Shown here one piece after another: positions 1 to 8,233 of a DNA stretch of 64,000 nt. Within the stretch, counting starts at the first letter, position 1, and every line of letters starts with the position of its first letter. Position numbers and translations under genes: made by a program. The stretch covers positions 25,865 through 89,864 of the forward strand of contig CAZLTC010000002.1 of NCBI GenBank assembly GCA_964562405.1, given 5' to 3'. The stretch is from WJLY01 sp964562405 (lineage in GTDB: Bacteria; Joyebacterota; Joyebacteria; Joyebacterales; Joyebacteraceae). The notes under the pieces are model-generated. The model saw only the letters and a list, made by a program, of their open reading frames with translations, had not been told where the DNA came from and made no database searches.

Positions 1-1
1 T

Positions 2-451
2 GTCCTTCCGGGCCTGTGGCTCCTGGGCATGTTGGCCTACGCCGACACGTCGATGCGAAAGACGTCTTTCTGCCTTTCGTGTCACGAGATGGAACCGTAC
101 GGACAGAGTCTCATATCAGACGGGCGGGAAGCTCTGGCGTCCGCCCACTACCGCGGCGGGCGCTCGGACAGAGAAAAGGCCTGCTACGTGTGCCACACGA
201 AGCCAGGGCTCAGCGGGTATGTCGATGCCAAGCTCATGGGGCTCCACGACGTCAGGGTTCATTACTTCGGGGACGTTCCCGACACGATGACCATCCGCGG
301 CGGGTACGACGTCAGCATCTGCCTCGAGTGTCATGGGAGGACCGAGAACTTCAAGGAGCAGCCCCTGCACCTGGCGGTCATGAGCGATATCGAGAGCGGC
401 GATGTGTCCTGTCTCGATTGCCACGGCGCCGCGCACAAACTGGATGAGTGA
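2..451 (+). CDS. NapC/NirT-like tetraheme cytochrome c (5' end outside window)
   Basis: The reading frame is open from the first bases of the window, so the start lies upstream; the first in-window methionine (position 29) is probably internal. The visible product has a hydrophobic stretch at its edge, likely the end of an N-terminal membrane anchor, then four CxxCH haem-binding motifs (CLSCH, CYVCH, CLECH, CLDCH). Spacing and size fit the NapC/NirT/NrfH family of periplasmic quinol dehydrogenases, which pass electrons from the quinol pool to a terminal reductase. That substrate assignment comes from the family and is not shown here, and no partner reductase is in the window. The stop overlaps the start of the next small membrane protein, so the two are probably cotranscribed. 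Confidence 0.85.
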   Translation, partial: VLPGLWLLGMLAYADTSMRKTSFCLSCHEMEPYGQSLISDGREALASAHYRGGRSDREKACYVCHTKPGLSGYVDAKLMGLHDVRVHYFGDVPDTMTIRGGYDVSICLECHGRTENFKEQPLHLAVMSDIESGDVSCLDCHGAAHKLDE

Positions 452-665
452 GATGAGCAGCTTGAGACGCAGGCCCTCGGAATCGACCTACGATCGCGTG
501 ATGCGGTGCGGCATCACATTGCAGATCATAGGCGTGCTGCTCTTCTCCCTGATCATCTTCGTGAAGATCCCCATAGTGCTGACGTTCTCCATGAGCGCCG
601 GCATCCTCCTCATCGCTCTGGGCATGCTCGCGTGGCTGTGGAGCATCGTCTGGGGCAGGCCGTAG
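444..665 (+). CDS. Small two-helix membrane protein
   Basis: Predicted 73-residue protein with two hydrophobic segments (roughly residues 21-40 and 45-66) separated by a short polar turn, and a basic N-terminus. The ATG at 444 overlaps the last codons of the upstream cytochrome gene; a second in-frame ATG at 453 is an alternative start. Neither has a strong ribosome-binding site, which fits translational coupling to the cytochrome gene. I do not recognise a family. The overlap suggests a role as an accessory or anchor subunit of the same electron-transfer complex (inference). Confidence 0.6.
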   Translation: MSEMSSLRRRPSESTYDRVMRCGITLQIIGVLLFSLIIFVKIPIVLTFSMSAGILLIALGMLAWLWSIVWGRP

Positions 666-669
666 CCGC

Positions 670-704
670 GGAGCGTGCGCCGTCAGCTCGACGACGCACG
701 CTCC
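670..704. terminator. Hairpin between convergent genes
   Basis: A 10-bp perfect inverted repeat (GGAGCGTGCG at 670-679 pairing with 695-704) around a 15-nt loop lies between the stop of the small membrane protein and the stop of the convergent secreted protein. There is no strong U-tract, but the position suits a bidirectional terminator. Confidence 0.5.
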
Positions 705-713
705 ACGCGTTGA

Positions 714-2564
714 TCACTTCAGCAAGACCATCCTGGCCGATTCGGTCCTGATGCCGTCATCGTAGCGGCAGAAGTACACCCCAGTGGCCACGGCCGAGCC
801 GTCCTGCGTCCTGCCGTCCCACGTGGCCGTCCGTTCGCCGGCCGGCACCTGCCCGTCGACGAGGACCCGCACGAGGCGGCCGGAGACGTCGTGGACCGTG
901 AGGCGCACGTGCCTGGCCTCCGGGAGCGTGTACGAGACGACCGTCTTGGGGTTGAAGGGGTTCGGATAGACCGCCAGCATCCGAGACCCCGCCGCGCCGT
1001 TCTGAACGCCCGACTCAGCGCTCGTGAACCCGTAGATCTCGACGTCGTCGATGTTCCAGCCGCAGAAGCGTCCCGACCCGTCCGTCTCACCCATCACCCA
1101 GCGTAGATAGACCGTGGACTCGCCGTCCGCGATGTCGGAGATGTCGATCTCCGCCTGCGTCCACGCGGAGTCCGTGATCGCCTGGGCGTTCTCCCAGACG
1201 GTCGTCCACGTAAGGAAGTCGGTGCTGGCGCGAACGTAGGCGTGGTCGTAGAGCGGGTCATCGACGCCCAGCCATCTCCAGAACTTGAGCGTGGTGCCCT
1301 GGAGTCCTGAGCAGTCGAACGGCTGGCTCGACAGGTTCTTCTGCCCGAGGCTGTTCTCGTAGTCGCCGTTCAGGTTGTACCCGTAGATGTCGACCCCGCT
1401 GTGCGCTGTCGTGGGGTCGGGGTAGCCGTTCGAGCCGCCGCTTCCGAGCGGCGTGCCACGCTGCCACAGGAGCTGGCCGCTCCAGAACGGATTGGCCTCG
1501 AAGTCCTCCGAGTAGACGAGTCCCGGGTCGCCTATCTTGACCGAGACCTGCCGCGATACGTCGCCTGTGTGGTTGTCCGTGTTCTCGAAGGAGACACTGG
1601 CGGTGTGATAGCCCGTGCCCAGCGCCTCGGAGAGCATGTTCAGCTCGACCGTGACCGTTGTCGATCCGTTTCCGGGCAACGTCCCGGTGCCGCCGATAAC
1701 GCTCACCCATGGTTGGTCGACCGTGACCTCATAGCCGACGGGCGAGGGGCCGACGTTCTCGACCGTGTACTCGACGCTGGTCGGGTCGTATGGGCCTCCT
1801 GGATCACCCGTCGCGGCCAGGTTGTCGCTTGGCGTCACGTAGATCCCCTGTCCCGGCCTCGCCAGCTCCGACTGCAGGACCTCGAGGTTACCGGTGTGGC
1901 TCTGAACGATGACCACGTACTTCATGACGTCCTTGTTCCACGACGGATCGAGCGTGAACGTCCGCACCATGTCGACGCTCTGGCCCGGCGTCGTCAGCGT
2001 GAACGCCTCGTCGGCCAGCACCGCCCGCGCGAGATTCGGGAGGTCGCCCTCGCCGTCCTCGCACAGCACGAAGTGGACCATGTTGTTGGTCGTCGTTACG
2101 GTCTGGTCGACCTCGATGTGAACGAACAGTGTTCCGGACGTGGCGCTCTGCCACCTGTAGACCGCGTCGACCAGCAGGGGGCTCGCGTCCGTCAGATGGC
2201 CGGCGATGATCGGACTGAAGGTGGAGAACATCGAGCCGCTGGAGAATCCGCCAAGGACATCGTCGTAGCCGTCGAAGAAGGTGTGGGGGATGCCACTCAC
2301 TCCGTAGAGAGTTGCCCTGGTTCCTGCTCCGGCGAAGTAGTAGTCACCGTTGGTGTACCACACGATCGGGACGAACGTGTCGGCTCCGTAGAAGTTCCGC
2401 GCGTCCTCGACCCCCGCGACCGCGGAGGGGCAGTAAGGTCAGCCGATCCCGGCGAAGACCTCGCCCAGGACCATCCTGTCCGCGGCGAGCGATGAAGCCG
2501 CTCCGGCAAGAAGAAGAACCACCACGACGGCACTCAACACGTGGGCGCGATAGCACGCGTTCAT
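714..2564 (-). CDS. Secreted thioredoxin-fold selenoprotein candidate with FlgD-like C-terminal sorting domain
   Basis: Read through one in-frame TGA (2439-2441), this is a 616-residue protein. The ATG at 2564 has an AAGGAG ribosome-binding site and is followed by a signal peptide (about residues 1-28). The TGA codon is residue 42, in the context G-TGA-P-Y-C: the first cysteine position of a CxxC redox motif of thioredoxin/Omp28-like proteins. A matching cis-proline (SGIPHT) lies near residue 93. Just after the TGA the mRNA can form a 7-bp stem with a GGUC tetraloop (2411-2428), as in bacterial SECIS elements. Further domains: a beta-rich region (about 100-340), an immune-inhibitor-A/MAM-like jelly-roll (about 350-520) and a FlgD-like Ig domain (about 528-616) with the YPNPFNP motif typical of C-terminal sorting domains in FCB bacteria. 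A conventional caller would start at GTG 2363 and lose the signal peptide and active site. The alternative is a nonsense mutation. Confidence 0.8.
2411..2428 (-). promoter_or_regulatory. Putative bacterial SECIS hairpin
   Basis: On the minus strand CCUCCGC pairs with GCGGGGG (seven pairs including one U-G) around a GGUC loop. The stem begins 11 nt after the UGA and the loop GGU occupies nucleotides 18-20 after it. In E. coli fdhF the loop GGU is at 19-21. A GC-rich stem and a loop GGU at this distance are the known requirements for SelB binding. The sequence also encodes protein, as expected for bacterial SECIS elements. Confidence 0.75.
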
Positions 2565-2882
2565 CGATGTCTCCTTGATGCGTTTCGGAGCCAGCCTCCG
2601 AGTGTGATTGGGAGGGCGGCTGCCTGGTGGGAAGACCCCGTCGCTCCGAAGCGGGTCCGAGGGCGGCCTGCCACACGGAGTCTATCACAGGGTGCAGGCC
2701 GGACTCAAGCGCGGCGCGCCTGGAGGGTCCGGTCGAGCATCGACGCCTTGGTCTCGGACTGACGCCCTGACCCGGTATTCAGGAACACTTCCCGGGTCTG
2801 CCGACGCGTTCGGTGGCGTCGTATCATGCGACATAGGCGTTCTCGGCGGCCGCGACGCGGCGCCGGCGCGGAGGAGGATGGG

Positions 2883-3159
2883 GTGGAACCGAGAGGGCCC
2901 GACGTCCTGGTGATCGGCGGGGGTCCGGCCGGCGGTGGCCCGCGACCCAGCGTATCTCGGTCCGGCGGCCCTCGCCGCGCACCACAGATTCCTCGCCGAC
3001 ATCCGGGACGGAGCGTCCGAGCGCCGGCTCGAATTCGTCCAGGGCAGGCGCGGCGTCTGGGGCTGTGACGTGGTATGGAGCTGCGCCAGGGTGTGTCTCC
3101 GCAAGGTCGCTCCTACCAGGGGCATTCTCGCCACCCGCGAGCGCCTTCGCAGCGAGTAG
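2883..3159 (+). pseudogene. Decayed N-terminal fragment of an FAD/NAD(P)-dependent oxidoreductase
   Basis: A GTG at 2883 with an upstream GGAGGA begins a peptide with the dinucleotide-binding signature DVLVIGGGPAG, typical of the first beta-alpha-beta unit of flavoproteins. The frame then loses family character, and the following sequence continues in another frame (about 2935-3159) without recognisable domains. A functional flavoprotein would need 300 or more residues, so this looks like the frameshifted remnant of a lost gene. The resemblance rests on one short motif. Confidence 0.35.
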
Positions 3160-3294
3160 TGAAGGAGCGAGGCGGCGGCTAGGCCCCTTCCGGGATCCCC
3201 GCGAGACCGTGAGCAGTATCTGCACAGCGGCTCCAACCTGTAACAGTCCAATCCCTTACGAGTGTCTTCCGCGGGGATTCTCTCATTACGGCTC

Positions 3295-3322
3295 TTGACA
3301 AATATATCACTCCTATGCTAAT
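3295..3322 (+). promoter_or_regulatory. Sigma-70-type promoter
   Basis: A perfect -35 box TTGACA (3295-3300) is followed after 16 nt by GCTAAT (3317-3322), four of six matches to the -10 consensus, in a locally AT-rich patch that stands out against the GC-rich background. It would give a leader of about 165 nt before the secreted protein at 3496. Confidence 0.55.
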
Positions 3323-3354
3323 GTGGTTAGTAGTGGGCTACTGGAGGCCCTGGG

Positions 3355-3405
3355 GACCGGCCAAACCTGCGGCGCGCTGTGAGGCGTGGCAGGGGTGAGC
3401 CGGTC
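3355..3405 (+). promoter_or_regulatory. Structured 5' leader hairpin
   Basis: In the long leader before the 3496 gene, GACCGGC (3355-3361) pairs with GCCGGTC (3399-3405). After an internal loop, CCTGC (3366-3370) pairs with GCAGG (3389-3393), and a further CGC/GCG pairing is possible inside. I cannot match it to a known riboswitch class. Confidence 0.35.
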
Positions 3406-3495
3406 ATTTTGCATCGTGGAGCCGATGGGAGCGTCCCCTCCACCTGCCACCGGGCCAGGCCGAGAGGCCGAGGTCCAAAACGAGAGGTGAGCAAG

Positions 3496-4320
3496 ATGAG
3501 AACGATTACTGGTGCTGCCCTCATTATGGCCCTGGTGCTGCTGAGTTCGGTGTCGGCCTCAGCGATGGCCGTGACCCTGTATGCCTCCGACGCCATCGGC
3601 AGGGACCTGTACACGATCAACACCATCGACGGAAGCGTGACCTATCTCGGCCACCCGGGAGTCGCGTCAGGGTTCTGCGGGCTCGAGTACTCGCAGAGGG
3701 GGGACCTGCTTCTCGGACTGACGCGTCTCACAACGGCGTCTCTCTACACGATCGACCCCAGCAGCGCTTCGGCGACGTACATAGGCGACCTGGGCATCGG
3801 GTACGTGTATGAGGGCGCGCTGGCGTTCGATCCGATCGACGGGACCCTCTACGGCAGCAACGCAGGCTCGAACGAGAGTCCGAGCATCTTCGTCGTCAAC
3901 CCGAACACGGGGGCCGGCACCATACTCGGCCTCGTGAGGGGCGCCCCGCATGACTTCGACGGCCTCATCTTCGATGACGACGGCCAGCTCTACGGTCTCG
4001 ACGGCGACACGGAGGCCCTCTGGAAGATCGACAAGCACGATCCGAGCGGTCCCGGAACCCAGCAGGTAGGCTCCGGTCTTGGCTCCGGCCTCGACATGGG
4101 GTACGTCGGCGGCATAACCATGGGCGCTGACGGCGTCGTGTACGGGTACGCCTCCGGTTCGCACGCGCTCTTCACGATCGATCTCGCCACGGGCATGGCC
4201 ACGATTCTCCATGAGTTCGGACCGGATGTGCCTATCTTCTACGCGATCTCTGGTGCCGGTGCGGTCTCGCCGGTGGAGGCCACCTCCTGGACCAAGATCA
4301 AGGCGATGTTCGGCAACTAG
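3496..4320 (+). CDS. Secreted beta-propeller-like protein with SWxxIKA C-terminal motif
   Basis: A 274-residue protein. The start at 3496 is preferred over an upstream in-frame codon because GAGAGGTGAG lies just before it and it begins a clear signal peptide (residues 1-24, cleavage near SAMA-VTL). The mature part has repeats of the type LYTINTIDGSVTYLG / LYTIDPSSASATYIG / LYGLDGDTEALWKID, roughly every 45-50 residues, which suggests propeller blades as in SMP-30/DUF4394-like proteins. Function is unknown; it probably acts outside the cytoplasm. The last ten residues, SWTKIKAMFG plus N, closely resemble the end of the unrelated secreted protein at 9956-10738, suggesting a shared C-terminal signal. 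A strong terminator follows. Confidence 0.75.
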   Translation: MRTITGAALIMALVLLSSVSASAMAVTLYASDAIGRDLYTINTIDGSVTYLGHPGVASGFCGLEYSQRGDLLLGLTRLTTASLYTIDPSSASATYIGDLGIGYVYEGALAFDPIDGTLYGSNAGSNESPSIFVVNPNTGAGTILGLVRGAPHDFDGLIFDDDGQLYGLDGDTEALWKIDKHDPSGPGTQQVGSGLGSGLDMGYVGGITMGADGVVYGYASGSHALFTIDLATGMATILHEFGPDVPIFYAISGAGAVSPVEATSWTKIKAMFGN

Positions 4321-4349
4321 CATCAACGTCAGCCCACGCTGGCGCAACA

Positions 4350-4384
4350 GGCCCCGCCCAATCCATCGGGCGGGGCCGTTCCTT
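4350..4384 (+). terminator. Intrinsic terminator
   Basis: A perfect 10-bp GC stem (GGCCCCGCCC at 4350-4359 with 4368-4377), an 8-nt loop, then GTTCCTT. Confidence 0.8.
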
Positions 4385-4553
4385 GCCCCCTCCCGGCGTC
4401 CCGGCCGACCTCTGTCCGCGGCCTCTTGAACTGGTCGCCGGCTTGCGGTATTCTTCGAGTGGCGTTGACGCGCATCTGATGGGACGCGTCACTGGAAGGC
4501 CGAATTCGGATGGCGCTCGCCGGTTCGAGAGGCCGCGTCCGGAGGTCCAAGGA

Positions 4554-5402
4554 ATGTTCGACCTGAGCGTTCTGCATCGTCCCGCGAGTGCCGAGGAGGC
4601 AGTCAGGCTTTACGGCGAGACCGAGGGGACGGGTCTGTACGTCGCCGGAGGAACCATCGTGGTTCCGGCCGGATCATCCAAGCTCGACTTCCTGGTCGAC
4701 CTGTCGTCCGCCGGGCTCTCATACGTGAGGAGCGAGTCCGGCCGGCTCGTGCTGGGCGCGACGCTGACCGTCGCCGGGTTGGCGACGTCGCTGGAGGCGA
4801 GCGGCATCGCCTCCGGGGCGATGCCCGCCGCCGCGCTTTCGATAGCCAACCACACGGTGCGCAATCTCGCTACGGTGGGGGGCAACGTCGCGGCCTGGCC
4901 GTATCCGACCGACCTTCCTGTTGTGCTTCTGGTACTGGGAGCGAAGTTGACGATCCTGGGGCCTTCCGGGCAGCGCGAGATCCCGATCGAGGACTACTTC
5001 CAGAAGAGGGGAGACGTCTTCAGGAAGGGGGACCTCATCACGGAGATCGTGGTTCCCATTCCGAGCGGTGACCTGCGCGGCGGGTTCGAGAAGGTCGGGC
5101 GCAAGCGGCTCGACATAGCCATCGCGAACGCGGCGGGCACCGTGCTGATGGATGACGGCCGGATCAGGGAGGCGAGGGTAGCCGTGGGCGGTATGGGTCC
5201 CGCGCCGAAGAGGCTTCCGGAGTGCGAAGACCTGCTCAAGGGGAAGTCCGCCACGGAGGAGTCGTTCGCGGAGGCCGGGCGGCTGGTAGAGAGAGCCGTG
5301 GAGCCGAGAACCGACCACCGCGCCGGTGCGGAGTACCGCAGGAAGGCAGCAGGGGCCGCGGCCAAGCGCGCGTTGATGCGGGCCGCGGGGCTTCTGCCGT
5401 AA
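4554..5402 (+). CDS. Molybdenum hydroxylase FAD-binding subunit (XdhB/CoxM type)
   Basis: A 282-residue protein of the usual length for FAD-binding medium subunits of the xanthine dehydrogenase family. The ATG at 4554 has GGAGG nine bases upstream. FAD-contact motifs are visible: AGGT near residue 33 in VAGGTIVVP, and TVGGNVA followed by YPTDLP about one-third of the way in, corresponding to the family's TxGGN and ADLxP elements. The C-terminal CO-dehydrogenase-flavoprotein domain follows (KVGRKRLDIAIANAA, then VAVGGMGPAPKR). The subunit carries electrons from the Fe-S clusters of the next gene product to NAD or another acceptor. It lies 11 bases upstream of the fused Fe-S/Mo subunit, so the two form one operon. 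Confidence 0.9.
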   Translation: MFDLSVLHRPASAEEAVRLYGETEGTGLYVAGGTIVVPAGSSKLDFLVDLSSAGLSYVRSESGRLVLGATLTVAGLATSLEASGIASGAMPAAALSIANHTVRNLATVGGNVAAWPYPTDLPVVLLVLGAKLTILGPSGQREIPIEDYFQKRGDVFRKGDLITEIVVPIPSGDLRGGFEKVGRKRLDIAIANAAGTVLMDDGRIREARVAVGGMGPAPKRLPECEDLLKGKSATEESFAEAGRLVERAVEPRTDHRAGAEYRRKAAGAAAKRALMRAAGLLP

Positions 5403-5413
5403 CAGGGGTTGAC

Positions 5414-8233
5414 ATGACCGTACGATTCAGGGTCAACGGCGAGATCCGAGAGACGACGATCGAGCCCGGCGAGGTACTCGTCGATACGCTCAGGCGGTTG
5501 GGCTACAAGGGCGTCAAGACCGGGTGCCGCAGCGGGAGCTGCGGTACGTCGACGGTGCTGCTCGACGGCCGGCCCGTGCCGGCGTGCATCGTCCTGACCG
5601 GCCGCGTCGACGACCACGATGTGACCACCATTGAGGGCATAGGCAACGTCGACTCGCCGCACCCTCTGCAGACAGAGTTCCTCAAGCGCAGCGCTGCGCA
5701 GTGCGCCTACTGCATGCAGGGCATGATCGTCTCCGCAAAGGCCCTTCTGGATGAGAACCCCGAGCCTTCGGACGAGGAGATCAGAAGGGGGCTGTCCGGC
5801 AACCTGTGCCGGTGCACGGGATACGTCAAGGCCGTAGAGGCCGTGGGCGCCGTGGCGCACGGCGACGGCGCGGCCGATGAAGCGCGCGAGGACGTGACCC
5901 CGTACGCCGAGCGCTACGCGTCGGTCGGACGCAGCGTGCCCAAGACAGAGGGTCTGGGTCTGCTCTCGGGTCGGGCCAAGTACACCGACGACTTCACTGC
6001 CGAAGGGATGCTGTTCGGCCGCATCAAGCGCAGCCCACACGCGCACGCCAGAATCGTGAGCATCGACGCGTCGAAGGCCCGTGCGCTGCCGGGCGTTCAC
6101 TGCGTCCTCACGCACGAGGATGTCCCGAGGGTCCCATTCTCTACGGCCGGGCAGAACCACCCCGAGCCGTCTCCATACGACACAGTGATGCTGGACGAGA
6201 AGGTACGCTTCGTCGGCGACCGCGTGGCGGCCGTCGCCGCCGAGACCCCTCTCCTGGCGCGGAAGGCCTGCGACCTCATCGAGGTCGAGTACGAGGAGCT
6301 GCCGGCGATACTCGACCCGGCGGACGCGATGGTCGCCGGCGCGCCCACCATACACGACGAGCCCGACTCGAGCGGCATCCACGATGCCTCGCGCAACCTG
6401 GCGGCAGGTATTGACGTGACAGTTGGCGACCCCGACGCCGCGTTCGCCGGCGCCGCGCGCGTCTTCGAGCACGAGTACGACGTCCAGTACGTGCAGGCCA
6501 CGCCGACCGAGCCACACGTCACGATGACGTACATGGACGAGAAGAACCGTCTCGTGGTCGTGACGAGCACGCAGGTCCCGTTCCACGCCAGGCGCATCGT
6601 GGCGAGGGTCAACGGTCTTCCTATCTCTCGCGTGCGCGTCATCAAACCTCGCATCGGAGGCGCGTTCGGAGTGAAACAGGAGGTCGTACTGGAGGACATC
6701 TGCGCGGCGCTCACTCTGAGCACGGGCCGTCCCGTCAAGATCATGCTCGACCGCGACGAGGAGCTCTCCTGCACGCGGACGCGGCATCCGCAGACGATTC
6801 GAGTGAAGACTGGCCTCGACGAGAACGGCATCATCGTTGCGCGCGAGATGAGGTGTCTGGTCAACACCGGCGCGTACGGCGCGCATGCGCTTACCGTCCC
6901 ATCTAACACCGGCAGCAAGAGCCTGCCGCTATACAGAACGGGCAACCTCCGGTTCGTTGCCGACTCGGTCTATACGAACCTGCCGGTCGCGGGCGCGCTG
7001 CGTGGGTACGGAGCGCCGCAGGGCTACTTCGCCGTCGAGTCCCACATGGACGAGATCGCCTACGAGCTGGGCATGGACCCGGTCGAGTTCCGCATGCGCA
7101 ACCTCATCAGGGAGGGGGACAAGGACCCCATCGCGACGAGCCTTGGCGAGGGCAAGGAGGGCTTCGAGAGGGTCATTCGCACGAACGGCCTGCCGGTCTG
7201 CTGGGAGCGCGTGCGCACCGCATCGGGATGGGACGACTGGCGGTCGCAGCTCGACGACGGCGTCTTCGGGACGCCTGGGTCGCGGCCGTACACGCGTCGT
7301 GGGCTCGGGGTCGCGTTTGCGATGCACGGCAGCGGCATCCCTGGCGACGACATGGGAGCGGCGACCGTCAAGGCGAACGAGGACGGCTCGTTTCATCTAC
7401 TGATCGGCGCGACGGACCTCGGAACCGGCAGCGACACGATACTCGGGCAGATGGCGGCGGAGGTTCTGGGCGTCGAGCCGTCCGCGGTCGTCGTCTACTC
7501 GTCCGATACCGACCGCACGCCGTTCGACGTGGGGGCGTACGCGTCGAGCACCACGTATATCTCCGGACGCGCCGTCATGCGCGCGGCCGAAATGGTGAGG
7601 GACAGGCTCATCTACCACGCTTCGAAGATGCTGGGCCTCCCGGCGGAGGAACTCGAGTGCTCCGGTGGCGTGGTAAGGGGGCCCGGAGGCAAGTCGGTTC
7701 CGCTCCCCGACGTCGCGACGGAGGCGATGTACGGCGATGAGAAGGAGCAGATCTCCTTCAGCGCGTCCAACGTTTCGCTCGAGTGTCCGCCGCCCTTCGC
7801 CGCCGCGGTCGCCGACGTCGAGGTCGACGTCGAGACCGGGCGCGTCGATGTGCGTGACTTCACGTGCGCCATCGACCTCGGGTTCGCCATCAACCCGGCG
7901 CTCTCGGAAGGCCAGATCCAGGGAGGCGTGACGATGGGCCTTGGATACGCGCTTTCGGAGGAGATGCTCTTCAGCGATAAGGGGCGGATGTTGAACGCTA
8001 ACCTCATCGACTACGCCATCTTCTCGTCGGTCGACACGCCGGCCATCAAGGCCATCCTCGTCGAGACCGACGAGCCGACCGGTCCGTTCGGCGCCAAGAG
8101 CGTCTCGGAGATCCCGGTCGATGTGGTGGCCCCGGCGATCGGCAACGCCATCTTCGCGGCCACGGGGCTCCGGCTTCGCAGGATCCCGTTCACGCCGGAA
8201 CGGGTGCTAGCAGGGCTCGAGGCGATGGAATGA
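5414..8233 (+). CDS. Fused 2Fe-2S/molybdopterin subunit of a xanthine dehydrogenase-family hydroxylase
   Basis: A 939-residue protein combining a small Fe-S subunit (residues 1-155) and a catalytic Mo-cofactor subunit (about 170-939), an arrangement like Desulfovibrio aldehyde oxidoreductase. The helical second cluster has all four cysteines (97, 100, 132, 134; CAYC and CRC). In the plant-ferredoxin-type first cluster Cys38, Cys43 and Cys58 are present, but the third ligand is Ser46 (codon TCG, 5549-5551) where the family has Cys. The catalytic part shows GGAFGVKQ, LRGYGAPQ and a terminal GAKSVSE, whose Glu matches the family's active-site base. Substrate is not fixed by the sequence; a purine or other N-heterocycle is likely given the coupled downstream deaminase. 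The ATG at 5414 follows the FAD subunit by 11 bases. Confidence 0.88.
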   Translation: MTVRFRVNGEIRETTIEPGEVLVDTLRRLGYKGVKTGCRSGSCGTSTVLLDGRPVPACIVLTGRVDDHDVTTIEGIGNVDSPHPLQTEFLKRSAAQCAYCMQGMIVSAKALLDENPEPSDEEIRRGLSGNLCRCTGYVKAVEAVGAVAHGDGAADEAREDVTPYAERYASVGRSVPKTEGLGLLSGRAKYTDDFTAEGMLFGRIKRSPHAHARIVSIDASKARALPGVHCVLTHEDVPRVPFSTAGQNHPEPSPYDTVMLDEKVRFVGDRVAAVAAETPLLARKACDLIEVEYEELPAILDPADAMVAGAPTIHDEPDSSGIHDASRNLAAGIDVTVGDPDAAFAGAARVFEHEYDVQYVQATPTEPHVTMTYMDEKNRLVVVTSTQVPFHARRIVARVNGLPISRVRVIKPRIGGAFGVKQEVVLEDICAALTLSTGRPVKIMLDRDEELSCTRTRHPQTIRVKTGLDENGIIVAREMRCLVNTGAYGAHALTVPSNTGSKSLPLYRTGNLRFVADSVYTNLPVAGALRGYGAPQGYFAVESHMDEIAYELGMDPVEFRMRNLIREGDKDPIATSLGEGKEGFERVIRTNGLPVCWERVRTASGWDDWRSQLDDGVFGTPGSRPYTRRGLGVAFAMHGSGIPGDDMGAATVKANEDGSFHLLIGATDLGTGSDTILGQMAAEVLGVEPSAVVVYSSDTDRTPFDVGAYASSTTYISGRAVMRAAEMVRDRLIYHASKMLGLPAEELECSGGVVRGPGGKSVPLPDVATEAMYGDEKEQISFSASNVSLECPPPFAAAVADVEVDVETGRVDVRDFTCAIDLGFAINPALSEGQIQGGVTMGLGYALSEEMLFSDKGRMLNANLIDYAIFSSVDTPAIKAILVETDEPTGPFGAKSVSEIPVDVVAPAIGNAIFAATGLRLRRIPFTPERVLAGLEAME

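Noticed and set aside
714..2564. Reading the internal TGA as evidence for an altered genetic code (TGA as Trp or Gly).
   Set aside because: Many genes in the window end at TGA with normal lengths, and the TGA stands at a Cys column with a SECIS-like hairpin, so selenocysteine fits better.
3355..3495. Possible c-di-GMP (GEMM) riboswitch in the leader of the secreted propeller-like protein.
   Set aside because: The conserved GEMM receptor sequences and tetraloop were not found; only generic hairpins are present.
4994..6886. A 630-codon open frame on the minus strand across the molybdenum hydroxylase genes, and similar long antisense frames at 23307-25268 and 36942-38972.
   Set aside because: They lie antisense to clearly identified genes (XDH subunits, PilQ/PilD, Lon), have no family motifs, and are the expected result of high-GC codon bias.
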